Source: Listeria monocytogenes
GTDB taxonomy: Bacteria; Bacillota; Bacilli; Lactobacillales; Listeriaceae
Assembly (NCBI RefSeq): GCF_900187225.1
Contig: NZ_LT906436.1
Span: 620,001 to 684,000 of the forward strand
DNA: 64,000 nucleotides
Direction of reading: 5' to 3'
The notes beneath the pieces are model-generated. The model was given only the letters and a program-made list of their open reading frames with translations. It made no database searches and was not told where the DNA came from. The position numbers and the translations under genes are program-made. Numbering within the stretch: the stretch's first letter is position 1; every line of letters starts with the position of its first letter. Below, piece by piece: positions 1-8,438 of this stretch.

Positions 1-330
1 ATATTTACGTTCAAATTGATAAACACTCACTTCACTTATCGTTGTGTAATTTACTGGTGATTTTGCCCCGCCCAGAAGTGTAAGCGGCCCGATACATTCT
101 TGTTTACCCAAGAAGTTAATGATGCTATCTTCTTTACAAGTATTTTTACTCATAGAAACGACACCATCTTCAATGATGTAGAAATAATCAGTTTCCGCGC
201 CTTCAGCTAAAATCTGTTGGTTGCGCCTAAAGCGAATTCTTTTATATGGAAGAACTGCTTCACTAGAATCTTTTAATAAATTGAGTAAATCTACGTTGTA
301 AAAGCTATTTTCCTCATTCAGTAATGACAT
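1..330 (-). CDS. Crp/Fnr-family transcriptional regulator, N-terminal part (gene cut by window start)
   Basis: Reading the minus strand from an ATG at 330 gives 110 uninterrupted codons running off the window at base 1. The protein begins MSLLNEENSF and contains a cyclic-nucleotide-binding-like beta roll: FRRNQQILAEGAETDYFYII, then GVVSM and a GPLTLLGG segment. This is the sensor half of Crp/Fnr/PrfA-family regulators; the HTH half lies outside. An AAAGGGGA ribosome binding site precedes the ATG by about 10 bases. Listeria carries many Crp/Fnr paralogues, and the ligand here cannot be told. A Fur-like box lies just upstream (353-367). The family call is solid; the specific role is unknown. 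Confidence 0.8.
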   Translation of the reverse strand, partial: MSLLNEENSFYNVDLLNLLKDSSEAVLPYKRIRFRRNQQILAEGAETDYFYIIEDGVVSMSKNTCKEDSIINFLGKQECIGPLTLLGGAKSPVNYTTISEVSVYQFERKY

Positions 331-352
331 ATACCGAGTCCCCTTTTCTCAG

Positions 353-367
353 TGTTAATCATTATCA
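353..367. promoter_or_regulatory. Candidate Fur box upstream of the Crp/Fnr-type gene
   Basis: TGTTAATCATTATCA matches the 7-1-7 Fur consensus TGATAATCATTATCA at 14 of 15 positions. It lies 23 bp upstream of the start codon of the minus-strand regulator gene and downstream of bioY, so the regulator is the likely target. Binding is inferred from the motif only. Confidence 0.55.
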
Positions 368-405
368 TTATATAGGAGATGACTCGAAATGTGTATTAAT
401 GGGAC

Positions 406-954
406 TTATGATGCTCGGAGTAATTTGGCTTTAATCAAACGATCACGAATGATAATGCCTAATAGCGCCGCAAAAACCGCTTTGATAATACCTGGAATAA
501 TGAAAGGTACCATTCCAGTTAAAAAGGCAGTTGGCCAGTCGAGTCCTGTACTGACTTTAAGCCATAAAACGCCGAAAATCAGGGTGACAATAGCGCCTAA
601 TATGTTCGCCACAATCGCATAAGGGACAGTGAATTTTGTTTTTTCGAGTAACCAACCTGTAAGGAATGCATTAAAAATAAATCCGATAATAAATCCACCG
701 GTTGGCCCAAAAATAATCCCAATACCCGCTGTCATTCCTTGGAAAACAGGAATCCCCACAGCGCCAAGAACAATGTAAACTAAAACAGATATCGTACCAT
801 GACGAGCTCCGAGAATGGTGGCAGCTAACCCAATGGCAAATGTCTGTCCAGTAAGTGGAATAGGGCCGAGTGGTATAGCAACTTGCGCAAGTAAGGCAAT
901 AATGACTGCAAATAAAGCATCTACGACTAAAAATTTCAATTTCTGATCACGCAT
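406..954 (-). CDS. bioY: Biotin transporter substrate-binding S component BioY
   Basis: A 182-residue very hydrophobic protein with about six membrane segments and the BioY family pattern: PLGPIPLTGQTFAIGLAATI early, a GxxxGAVGIPVF segment, and GPTGGFIIGF in the middle. BioY is the S component that binds biotin in ECF-type uptake and can work with a shared EcfAA'T module, which is not encoded here. A longer reading from 1002 is possible, but the ATG at 954 has a GGAGAG site 7-10 bases upstream and gives the normal family length. A BirA-type operator (972-1002) sits in the leader, so biotin repression is expected. The gene appears monocistronic. Confidence 0.9.
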   Translation of the reverse strand: MRDQKLKFLVVDALFAVIIALLAQVAIPLGPIPLTGQTFAIGLAATILGARHGTISVLVYIVLGAVGIPVFQGMTAGIGIIFGPTGGFIIGFIFNAFLTGWLLEKTKFTVPYAIVANILGAIVTLIFGVLWLKVSTGLDWPTAFLTGMVPFIIPGIIKAVFAALLGIIIRDRLIKAKLLRAS

Positions 955-971
955 AAACTTATCTCTCCTTA

Positions 972-1002
972 ATGTAAACTTAATACTGTAATAGGTTAAC
1001 AT
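972..1002. promoter_or_regulatory. BirA (biotin repressor) operator upstream of bioY
   Basis: Two 9-bp arms, ATGTAAACT (972-980) and GGTTAACAT (994-1002), form an interrupted inverted repeat with a 13-bp spacer. This resembles the BirA operator of Firmicutes (GTTAACC-type half sites). It lies 18 bp upstream of the bioY start codon, fitting biotin-dependent repression. Identified by eye. Confidence 0.7.
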
Positions 1003-1044
1003 CTATCGAATGAAAAAACAATACTATTTTTTCTAGCCAGTACC

Positions 1045-1073
1045 TTGCAATGAACACTAGTGTATGTTAAACT
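1045..1073 (+). promoter_or_regulatory. Candidate promoter with embedded palindrome for the PadR operon
   Basis: TTGCAA (1045-1050) and TAAACT (1068-1073) are spaced by 17 bp. The spacer holds the perfect palindrome ACACTAGTGT (1054-1063); a related copy, ACTAGTGT, lies at 1113-1120. This placement suits autorepression by the PadR protein encoded next, but the PadR site is inferred only from position. Confidence 0.45.
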
Positions 1074-1147
1074 ATAGTGGTAGTGAACAATATATAGTAG
1101 TGGTTACTTATTACTAGTGTGCAATTTAACAGAATGGAGGAGTTAGC

Positions 1148-1480
1148 ATGGAGGTTAACCCGCAGTTCAAAAAAGGTGTGTTAGAACTTTGCTGTTTATT
1201 TTTAATTCAAAAGAAAGATTGTTACGGTTATGAATTAGCAAATCAAGTTTCTAAATATATTGAAGTAGCTGAAGGTGCTATTTATCCGGTACTTAGAAGA
1301 TTAGTAAAAGAAGAGTACTGTTCCACTTATTTAGTAGAATCAAATGAAGGTCCATCAAGAAAATATTATCAGCTGACAGTAAAAGGCGAAATTTACTTGA
1401 ATGAACTTATTTCTGAATGGAATAATTTTACAGACAGCGTCGCAAAACTATTAACAGAGGGGGAAGCAGTAAATGAATAA
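1148..1480 (+). CDS. PadR-family transcriptional regulator
   Basis: A 110-residue winged-helix protein of the short PadR type. The segment LELCCLFLIQKKDCYGYELANQV is the recognition region, followed by EGAIYPVLRRL and the wing SRKYYQLT; the C-terminal part is the short dimerisation helix. The start ATG at 1148 has GGAGG seven bases upstream. It is the first gene of a tightly coupled three-gene operon, its last 8 bases overlapping the DUF1700 gene. PadR/DUF1700/DUF4097 modules are widespread in Firmicutes and are linked to envelope stress. Here the inducer is unknown; autorepression through the palindromes at 1054-1120 is inferred. Confidence 0.88.
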   Translation: MEVNPQFKKGVLELCCLFLIQKKDCYGYELANQVSKYIEVAEGAIYPVLRRLVKEEYCSTYLVESNEGPSRKYYQLTVKGEIYLNELISEWNNFTDSVAKLLTEGEAVNE

Positions 1481-2063
1481 ACAAGATTTTCTCAATGAAT
1501 TAAATCAACGACTGGAATTGCTTGATCCGAAAGAGCGGAGAGAATTATTATCGGACTATCAAGAGCATTTCAGAAATGGAATTGAAGCCGGGAAAAGCGA
1601 AGAACAAATCGTTTTTGACCTTGGTAAGCCAGAAGAAATTGCCGCAGATATTATCAGTGAACGTGGTATTCGCGAAGAACCAACAGAAATGGATTACTAT
1701 TATGTCCCACGAAAAAACCAAAATGAAAATAGATCAGTGAGTAAACAAATTTTAATTGGCGTAGGCTTATTTTTATTAGATGTTTGTCTTATCATTCCAA
1801 TTATGGTTTCGCTTTGGTCCTTGGTTATCTCCCTTTGGGTGACAGTTGGTGCGTTTCTTCTATCTCCGGTTATACTCGGTGTAGGAATTTTATTTGGAGC
1901 TGATTTCGAATTTTATCAAATGTTTGTTTCTATTGGACTTGTAGGTTTGGGGCTAATGCTTTTATTTGTAGCAAACGCGCTAACTCAGCTTACAAGTAAA
2001 GTAACAATGGCGATTATCCAGTGGCATAAATATGCGGTAAAGGGAGGCGGGAAAAATGCGTAA
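1473..2063 (+). CDS. DUF1700 (HAAS-type) membrane protein
   Basis: A 196-residue protein with two parts. Residues 1-60 form the helical HAAS/DUF1700 head (NKQDFLNELNQRLELLD, then RRELLSDYQEHF and the DLGKPEEIAADI motif), which usually faces the cytosol. Residues about 90-185 hold three to four membrane segments. GAGGGGG precedes the ATG. Translation is probably coupled to padR upstream (8-bp overlap) and to the DUF4097 gene downstream (8-bp overlap). In related operons this protein partners the adhesin-like DUF4097 protein and the PadR repressor; a specific function cannot be given. Confidence 0.85.
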   Translation: MNKQDFLNELNQRLELLDPKERRELLSDYQEHFRNGIEAGKSEEQIVFDLGKPEEIAADIISERGIREEPTEMDYYYVPRKNQNENRSVSKQILIGVGLFLLDVCLIIPIMVSLWSLVISLWVTVGAFLLSPVILGVGILFGADFEFYQMFVSIGLVGLGLMLLFVANALTQLTSKVTMAIIQWHKYAVKGGGKNA

Positions 2064-3156
2064 ACATCACTTAAGCAAAAAACTATTTTTCGCTGGTTTG
2101 GTACTATTTATTATTGGTGCTATCGGTGTAGCATTCACAATGAATACAGGTAAAATGATTGAAAAAGGAGAACCACTTACAAAACAGTGGGACTTATCAA
2201 CTGAAAATATTAAAAAAATTGCTTTTTCTTCCGAGCGTGATGCATCAATTGAATGGAAAGAAAGTACAACTGGAAAAAATTATATCGAACTAAAAGGGAA
2301 TTACTCTGCCAATGATAAAAAGGCAATTCAACAATTAGAGCCAGTTTCTGAAGATGGGACATCCTTTGATATAACGGTGCCTGAAGAAGATGATTGGTAT
2401 AACGGCTTTGGCAAAATTTACGCTTATGGAAAACAAAAAGTAACAATTTATTTAACAAAAGATACTAAATTAGCTGATTTAGAAGTGAAATCTCATTCAG
2501 GAGATATTGATGTAGCTGATTTTAAAGTAAAGAAATTTGTTAGTTCTACTAATTCTGGGGAGTTAAAAGTGACTAATCTGGAAGCAAATACTGCTCAAAT
2601 GGCTACTTCTTCCGGGGATTTAACTTTATCGTATATCAAAGCAAATTCGTCAATTGAAACAGATTCTGGAAAAACAGAATTGACTAATTTAACTGGTGAT
2701 TTAGAAGTAAATGGTGGCTCGGGCGACGTTAATGTTGCTGGAGTTAAAGCAAAGAAACTTAAAATCGCTATTGATTCAGGAGACATTGAGCTGACTAGTG
2801 GTACTGTAACCGACTTAGCTGTTTTAACAACAAGTTCTGGGGATATTGATGCAAATACAAAAGGTAAAATCCAAGCTGAATCCGATTCAGGATCAATTGA
2901 ACTCGCGGGCGCAACAAATAATGTAACGGCGAAAACGAGCTCAGGTGATATCGATGTAGCATTTACCAAACAGGTGAAAAATATCGAAATCAATTCAGAT
3001 TCTGGTGAAGTTGAACTTGAGCTACCGGGTGATTTTAAAGCTATTTATGAAGCAAGTAGTAATTCAGGTAGCGTTAAAGCACCAACAAGTGATTCGAATA
3101 CCGATAACCGCGTAACGGTGAAAACAAGTTCCGGAGATATTAAAATCGAAAAATAA
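2056..3156 (+). CDS. DUF4097 beta-helix surface protein, membrane anchored
   Basis: A 366-residue protein with one N-terminal membrane segment (about residues 9-28) and a long extracytoplasmic region of short repeats. The recurrent unit is SSGDI or DSGD/E followed by about 15-20 residues (for example SHSGDIDVADF, TDSGKTELTNL, TSSGDIKIEK at the end). This is typical of DUF4097 right-handed beta-helix domains such as the YvlB/LiaX-like group. It closes the operon with PadR and DUF1700; a stem-loop terminator follows at 3165. The family is often tied to cell-envelope stress responses, which is only suggestive here. Confidence 0.85.
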   Translation: MRKHHLSKKLFFAGLVLFIIGAIGVAFTMNTGKMIEKGEPLTKQWDLSTENIKKIAFSSERDASIEWKESTTGKNYIELKGNYSANDKKAIQQLEPVSEDGTSFDITVPEEDDWYNGFGKIYAYGKQKVTIYLTKDTKLADLEVKSHSGDIDVADFKVKKFVSSTNSGELKVTNLEANTAQMATSSGDLTLSYIKANSSIETDSGKTELTNLTGDLEVNGGSGDVNVAGVKAKKLKIAIDSGDIELTSGTVTDLAVLTTSSGDIDANTKGKIQAESDSGSIELAGATNNVTAKTSSGDIDVAFTKQVKNIEINSDSGEVELELPGDFKAIYEASSNSGSVKAPTSDSNTDNRVTVKTSSGDIKIEK

Positions 3157-3164
3157 AAAATCAG

Positions 3165-3195
3165 TGCGCTAATTATTTAATTAGCGCATTCTTTT
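3165..3195 (+). terminator. Rho-independent terminator of the PadR operon
   Basis: TGCGCTAAT (3165-3173) pairs with ATTAGCGCA (3180-3188), followed by TTCTTTT. Confidence 0.85.
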
Positions 3196-3201
3196 GGTTA
3201 A

Positions 3202-3762
<561 letters not shown>

Positions 3763-3765
3763 AAA

Positions 3766-3812
3766 AATGTCTATTCTAGTTGAATGAATCAATTAGGATA
3801 GACATTTTTTTA
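3766..3812. terminator. Bidirectional terminator
   Basis: AATGTCTATtCTA and TAgGATAGACATT form a hairpin flanked by A-run and T-run, serving the plus-strand acetyltransferase and the minus-strand membrane protein. Confidence 0.8.
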
Positions 3813-4196
3813 TTTCGTAGCGGCTTTGCCACTAGTAGATTTTCCACCGCGCAAAAAGAAGAAGATAATGGCAAGTAGCGCCATGATAACTCCTGCAAGA
3901 ATGGATACGCCAACGGAAATGAGCATGCCGGAAACTTGGATAATGCTTAAGATGATGACTGCTGCAACAACCCCGTAAGCGAAGCCCCATATAGCAAATG
4001 TGAAGTAACTAGCCTTTTTACTAAATCCGTAAAATATTTCACCTAACGTAGAAGCAACTAAAATTACAGGAGCTGCAAAAAGTATCGCTGAAAACACAAG
4101 CTGTGGCGTAACATTGTCATAGAGGATTGTTTCGACTAAAAGCGCAGAAAAAATTCCTAAAACAAAAATCGATAAATAAGCAATAATAAAACGCAT
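3810..4196 (-). CDS. Small four-helix membrane protein, function unknown
   Basis: A 128-residue protein with four predicted membrane segments (about residues 5-23, 34-52, 65-85, 95-115) and a basic polar tail ending GKSTSGKAATK. The ATG at 4196 has a strong AGGAGG ten bases upstream; the TTG just before it is a less likely start. I do not recognise the family. The next minus-strand gene is also a small membrane protein about 50 bp upstream, so the two may be cotranscribed. Confidence 0.75.
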   Translation of the reverse strand: MRFIIAYLSIFVLGIFSALLVETILYDNVTPQLVFSAILFAAPVILVASTLGEIFYGFSKKASYFTFAIWGFAYGVVAAVIILSIIQVSGMLISVGVSILAGVIMALLAIIFFFLRGGKSTSGKAATK

Positions 4197-4247
4197 CAAA
4201 AAACCTCCTAAAGTACACTATATTATAGCATAAATTAGGAAGTTAGC

Positions 4248-4592
4248 TTAACATCTAGCCCAGTTATCGTCACTATGCTTTACGATACGTGTAATTCCTC
4301 GAATCAAGTTGAAAATGAGTATTGATACATTTAGAAAAACGATAAAAAATACAGTAGCTAAGGCAAGAAAGTTAATGGTATCTGCACTATTGGTACTAAA
4401 TGGTACATTATTGTAAAGTAAAATCATTACAACAATACCAGCGACAAATGTTGCCTGCGTGAGGAGTGCCCATTTTACATGATGCCGTATTTCTTTATCT
4501 TTTGTTGTGCACCAGATAATTGCGGGAGTAATGACCGGAGCAAAGAAAAGACTGAAATAACTAAGCGCACTAATAATTTTTTTATCTAACAT
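4248..4592 (-). CDS. DUF4870-like membrane protein
   Basis: A 114-residue protein starting MLDKKIISALSYFSLFFAPV with a HHVKWALLTQ segment between the second and third hydrophobic stretches. This is the recurrent layout of DUF4870/Tic20-like proteins (short helix, KDKEIRHHV-type amphipathic stretch, two more helices). Three to four membrane segments. The biochemical role of the family is not established. It ends about 50 bp before the next small membrane-protein gene on the same strand. Confidence 0.7.
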   Translation of the reverse strand: MLDKKIISALSYFSLFFAPVITPAIIWCTTKDKEIRHHVKWALLTQATFVAGIVVMILLYNNVPFSTNSADTINFLALATVFFIVFLNVSILIFNLIRGITRIVKHSDDNWARC

Positions 4593-4701
4593 TTCTCATC
4601 TATCCTCTCATTTGTTTATAAGTCTAGTATAGCGGGGAAAGAGAAATGGAACCATCGAATTAGGTGACGATATAGAGAGGAAGATGACAGTTTTGTCATG
4701 T

Positions 4702-4737
4702 AAAAACGCCCCTTCGAATAAATCAAAGAGACGTTTC
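4702..4737 (-). terminator. Terminator of the MATE exporter gene
   Basis: On the minus strand, AAACGTCTCTT pairs (with G:U pairs) with AAGGGGCGTTT and is followed by T residues. Confidence 0.65.
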
Positions 4738-4738
4738 T

Positions 4739-6079
4739 TTATATGACTGATTTTAAAGACCAAACTTTACTGCGCCATCTTCGGTACATTAGAACAGCTC
4801 GAACCCCTTCATCAATAATGTAGGCAAGCCAAACACCGACTAGCCCAAGCCCAGCAGAAATACCGAGTACATAGGAGAACGGCAAACTAACAATCCACAT
4901 GACGATAAGTCCACATATAAATGGAAAACGAACATCGCCCGTAGAGTTTAGACTACTAATGATGATAATATTCGTCGCACGTCCAAGCTCAAGGAAAATC
5001 GAAAGTAAGAACAATTCTTTCGTCATCGCAATGATTTCCGTATTCGTAGTAAACAGTCGCATAATTGGTTCCGCGAAAAGATAAATCGAAACGCTGACAA
5101 CAATTGCGACAACCAAACCAATTTTCCAACTACGTAGACCTTGCTTGTAAGCTTTATCAATTTCTTTTGCACCAACCGCACGACCGATAATGATTTGAGA
5201 GGCCTGACCGAGCGCGATAGCAAAGAGCGCGACAAACTGGCTAACCGTCGAAGCATATACTTTTGTCGTAAGTGCCTCTGTGCCGAGAATCGCAATAATT
5301 GCAGTAACAACTAGTTGTGAGCCGGCATAGGATAAATTTTCCCCAGCAGAGGGAAGGCCAAGTCGTAAAATTGAATAAAGTAATTTTTTGGAAACTTGCT
5401 CCAGTTTTTTGAAATGGAAAGTATAGCCGATATATTTTCGAAGCATCCAGATGGCTAGACCCATTCCGACAAAGTTTGCGACAGCAGTAGAAATTCCGAC
5501 ACCTGCCACGCCGTAATCTAAGTATGCAAGCGGGCCGTAAAGAAATAAGTAGTTACCGACAACATTGATAATACTAATCGTTACTGGAACAAGAATGGAT
5601 TGCCTTACATAACCGTGTGCCCGGAGAATTGGCAAAATTGAAGCATGAATCGCGATAACCACCGAACTCCCACCGATAATTTCTAAAAACGGCGCACCAA
5701 CTTGAACTAAATGAGGATCAATTCCCATCCAAGTCAGGAAGTTTTTCGACATAAAAATGAAAATAATACTCATCACAATTCCTATTAAGAAAGCTACCAC
5801 TAAGCCATTTGTAATTACATTCTCAATTTCTTTATGTTTTTTCGCACCAATCATTTGGGCAACGATAATCTGCACACCAACGCTGATGAAGCCGTAAATA
5901 ATAATAGAAATAACAAGAATCTGATTCGCAACCCCTGTCGCAGCTACCGCGTCATCTGAATAATGCCCCAACATAAAGACATCTATATAACTAATCATCA
6001 GACGTAAAAATTGCTCTAGAAAAATCGGCCAAGCAAGCGTGAAAAGGCTTATGCTGGCGACTTTATGTACTGAACTCAC
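4739..6079 (-). CDS. MATE-family multidrug/Na+ efflux transporter
   Basis: A 446-residue membrane protein with twelve predicted helices in two homologous halves, the usual MATE size. Typical elements: an N-terminal LAWPIFLEQFLRLMISYIDV helix, ATGVANQI, and in the second half LGQASQIIIGRAVGA. It probably exports cationic drugs or metabolites by H+ or Na+ antiport. The start is GTG at 6079 with GGGAGGG eight bases upstream. It diverges from the MarR/ABC exporter operon across a short intergenic region, though no shared operator can be proved. It is followed by its own terminator. Confidence 0.9.
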   Translation of the reverse strand: MSSVHKVASISLFTLAWPIFLEQFLRLMISYIDVFMLGHYSDDAVAATGVANQILVISIIIYGFISVGVQIIVAQMIGAKKHKEIENVITNGLVVAFLIGIVMSIIFIFMSKNFLTWMGIDPHLVQVGAPFLEIIGGSSVVIAIHASILPILRAHGYVRQSILVPVTISIINVVGNYLFLYGPLAYLDYGVAGVGISTAVANFVGMGLAIWMLRKYIGYTFHFKKLEQVSKKLLYSILRLGLPSAGENLSYAGSQLVVTAIIAILGTEALTTKVYASTVSQFVALFAIALGQASQIIIGRAVGAKEIDKAYKQGLRSWKIGLVVAIVVSVSIYLFAEPIMRLFTTNTEIIAMTKELFLLSIFLELGRATNIIIISSLNSTGDVRFPFICGLIVMWIVSLPFSYVLGISAGLGLVGVWLAYIIDEGVRAVLMYRRWRSKVWSLKSVI

Positions 6080-6175
6080 TTATTTCCCTCCCTTCGCATT
6101 AACACAATTAAAGCCATTATAAGGTAATTAAAGTTAAAAGTATAGATTAATTTCAAAAACGCTCCAAGATATTGC

Positions 6176-6220
6176 TTGACAAAAATCGAATATCTCATAT
6201 AATTAGTTAGGTAAACTAAT
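6176..6220 (+). promoter_or_regulatory. Sigma-A promoter with MarR-type operator
   Basis: TTGACA (6176-6181) and TATAAT (6198-6203) are 16 bp apart. Overlapping and following the -10 is the inverted repeat ATTAGTTaggtaAACTAAT (6202-6220), with perfect 7-bp arms. A repressor bound there would block RNA polymerase. The MarR protein encoded 25 bp downstream is the obvious candidate. Confidence 0.7.
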
Positions 6221-6244
6221 CAAATGATAGAAAGAAGTGGAGAA

Positions 6245-6706
6245 ATGTCTTCGAAAAATCAAGACTTGGGGCACTCAGTAATCAAGGCTTTCATGAATTT
6301 TAAGCATGCTGAAATAAAGAGTTTCCAAATTCCAGGTTACAGTAAATCTGAAACAAGATTTATTTTTATTTTATCTCGTGGGCTTAAAAGCAGAGGGCCA
6401 AAAATTCGTGTTTCCGATCTTGGTCATATGCTCAGAATTTCAAAACCAAGCGTCACGCAAATGATTCAATCTTTGGAAGGAAAAGGACTCATTAAACGAG
6501 TTCAAAACCCAGAAGATAAGCGCTCGATGTATGTAGAATTAACAGAAGTCGGAGCAGGCGTGTCAGAAAAAATGCTCGATGAATTTCAAGCTAGTTTTGA
6601 AGATATGCAGGAGTTTTTAGGCGAAGACGATATGAAAAAATTGATTACACTCCTAGAAAAACTGACAGATTACTTAAACACAAAATCCGAAAATAAGGAG
6701 GCATAA
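6245..6706 (+). CDS. MarR-family transcriptional regulator
   Basis: A 153-residue winged-helix regulator. The HTH is around KIRVSDLGHMLRISKPSVTQ, and the wing is VQNPEDKRSMYVELTEVG, the classical DxRS/xxxxLT MarR pattern. ATG 6245 follows an AGTGGAG site; an ATG at 6224 opens the frame but has no site. It lies directly upstream of two ABC half-transporter genes (7 bp gap) and its own promoter carries a palindromic operator. It is therefore likely a local repressor relieved by transporter substrates. Confidence 0.9.
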   Translation: MSSKNQDLGHSVIKAFMNFKHAEIKSFQIPGYSKSETRFIFILSRGLKSRGPKIRVSDLGHMLRISKPSVTQMIQSLEGKGLIKRVQNPEDKRSMYVELTEVGAGVSEKMLDEFQASFEDMQEFLGEDDMKKLITLLEKLTDYLNTKSENKEA

Positions 6707-6713
6707 ACCACAA

Positions 6714-8438
6714 ATGATGAAATTGATGAAAAGATTAAAACCTTATTGGCTGAGCATTACGGCCGTATTAGTCCTTACTTTCGGGCAAGTCATTGGACAG
6801 CTTTATTTGCCGACGCTTATGTCGAACATTATCGACAAAGGAGTCGTAACAGGCGATACAGACTACATTTGGAGCACTGGGATGAAGATGCTCTTAATCT
6901 CGTTTGCTTCTGTTATCTTGTCGGTTATCGTGGTTTATCTCGCATCCAGAATTTCCATGGGATTCGGGAAAGAATTACGAGATAAAATTTTTACGAAGGT
7001 AGAGGACTTTTCCTTACAAGAATTCGATAAAGTAGGAACTTCCTCGCTGATTACGAGAACAACAAATGACGTTGTTCAAATACAAAATGTACTTTATATG
7101 ATGATGCGATTAATGGTGATGGCGCCAATTATGTTGCTCGGCGGTATTATTATGGCAGTTGGCAGGGACGCGAAATTATCGCTTATTTTTGTCGTTGTTT
7201 TACCGCTACTACTTCTATTAGTAGTTATTCTCGGCGGAAAAGCAATGCCAATGTTTAAATCGCTCCAAAAGAAAATGGATAAATTAAACCGTGTTATTCG
7301 GGAAGGTTTAACAGGGATTCGTGTTGTTCGTTCTTTTAACCGCAATGAAGATGAACTCGAAAAATTTGAAGAAGCAAACGCTGACTATGCTACTACGGCG
7401 ATTAAAGTTAACCGACTGCTTTCTCTTATGAGTCCATTAATGATGCTACTGATGAACTTAACTTCCATTGCGATTGTCTGGATTGGTTCGATTTTTATTG
7501 GTAATGGTGATATGCAAGTAGGGGACTTGATGGCATTTATTCAGTACGCAATGCAAATTATGATGTCCTTCATGATGCTTTCTGCTGTATTTATTATGAT
7601 TCCACGTGCTGGAGCATCTGCTGAACGTATTAATGAAGTGTTAGATATGAATGCAGAAATACTTAATCCAGAAAATCCAAAAACAAGTACACCACCAGCG
7701 AAACTTTCTTTTGAACATGTGACTTTCCGCTATGAAGGCGCTGAAAAACCAGTGATTGAAGATATTACTTTTGAAGCTAATGCTGGCGAAACGATTGCTA
7801 TTATAGGAAGTACCGGTGCTGGTAAGTCTACTTTAATTAATATGATTCCACGTTTTTATGATGTCGAAAGTGGCGTTGTAAAAATTAACGGAATTGATGT
7901 GCGTGAAATGGATCAATCCAGTTTGCGCCAAAAAATTGGACTTGTTCCGCAAAAAGCGGTTTTATTCACTGGAACAATAGCTTCAAATATGCGCTACGGT
8001 AAAGAAGATGCAACCGACGAAGAAATTTGGGAAGCACTTCGAACAGCCCAAGCGGAAAATTTTGTATCTAAACTTGCAAACGGGCTTGGTAGCCGTGTAG
8101 AGCAAGGTGGTAACAACTTCTCTGGTGGACAAAAACAACGTCTTTCCATCGCACGTTCTTTAATTAGAAAACCAGAAATTTATATATTTGATGATAGTTT
8201 CTCGGCGCTCGATTTCAAAACAGACGCGAAACTGCGTGAGGCTTTGAAAGCTGAAACAACCGAAGCCGTGACACTTATTGTGGCACAGCGTATTACCTCC
8301 GTTGTCAATTCCGACCAAATCATCGTTATGAATGAAGGTAAAATTGCCGGAATGGGAACACATGAAGAATTAAAAGAATCAAATCAAATTTATCAAGAAA
8401 TTATGAGGTCACAGCTGTCAGAGGAGGAAATCGCATGA
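6714..8438 (+). CDS. ABC exporter half-transporter with degenerate ATP site
   Basis: A 574-residue fused TMD-NBD protein: six N-terminal membrane helices (residues to about 300) and a C-terminal nucleotide-binding domain. Walker A is GSTGAGKST, the signature FSGGQKQRLSIARSL, and Walker B reads IYIFDDSFSALD. The residue after Walker B is Asp instead of the catalytic Glu, and the H-loop is VAQRITS with Gln in place of His. This is the non-canonical subunit of BmrC/LmrC-type heterodimeric multidrug exporters. It overlaps the partner gene by 4 bp. AAGGAGG lies 12 bases before ATG 6714; ATG 6717 is an alternative start. Confidence 0.92.
   Translation: MMKLMKRLKPYWLSITAVLVLTFGQVIGQLYLPTLMSNIIDKGVVTGDTDYIWSTGMKMLLISFASVILSVIVVYLASRISMGFGKELRDKIFTKVEDFSLQEFDKVGTSSLITRTTNDVVQIQNVLYMMMRLMVMAPIMLLGGIIMAVGRDAKLSLIFVVVLPLLLLLVVILGGKAMPMFKSLQKKMDKLNRVIREGLTGIRVVRSFNRNEDELEKFEEANADYATTAIKVNRLLSLMSPLMMLLMNLTSIAIVWIGSIFIGNGDMQVGDLMAFIQYAMQIMMSFMMLSAVFIMIPRAGASAERINEVLDMNAEILNPENPKTSTPPAKLSFEHVTFRYEGAEKPVIEDITFEANAGETIAIIGSTGAGKSTLINMIPRFYDVESGVVKINGIDVREMDQSSLRQKIGLVPQKAVLFTGTIASNMRYGKEDATDEEIWEALRTAQAENFVSKLANGLGSRVEQGGNNFSGGQKQRLSIARSLIRKPEIYIFDDSFSALDFKTDAKLREALKAETTEAVTLIVAQRITSVVNSDQIIVMNEGKIAGMGTHEELKESNQIYQEIMRSQLSEEEIA

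Noticed and set aside
389-622. Plus-strand open frame opposite bioY
   Set aside because: It is a shadow of bioY, which has a ribosome site, operator and clear family motifs on the other strand.
2595-2993. Minus-strand open frame inside the DUF4097 gene
   Set aside because: Low-complexity antisense of the repeat-rich beta-helix gene; no ribosome site.
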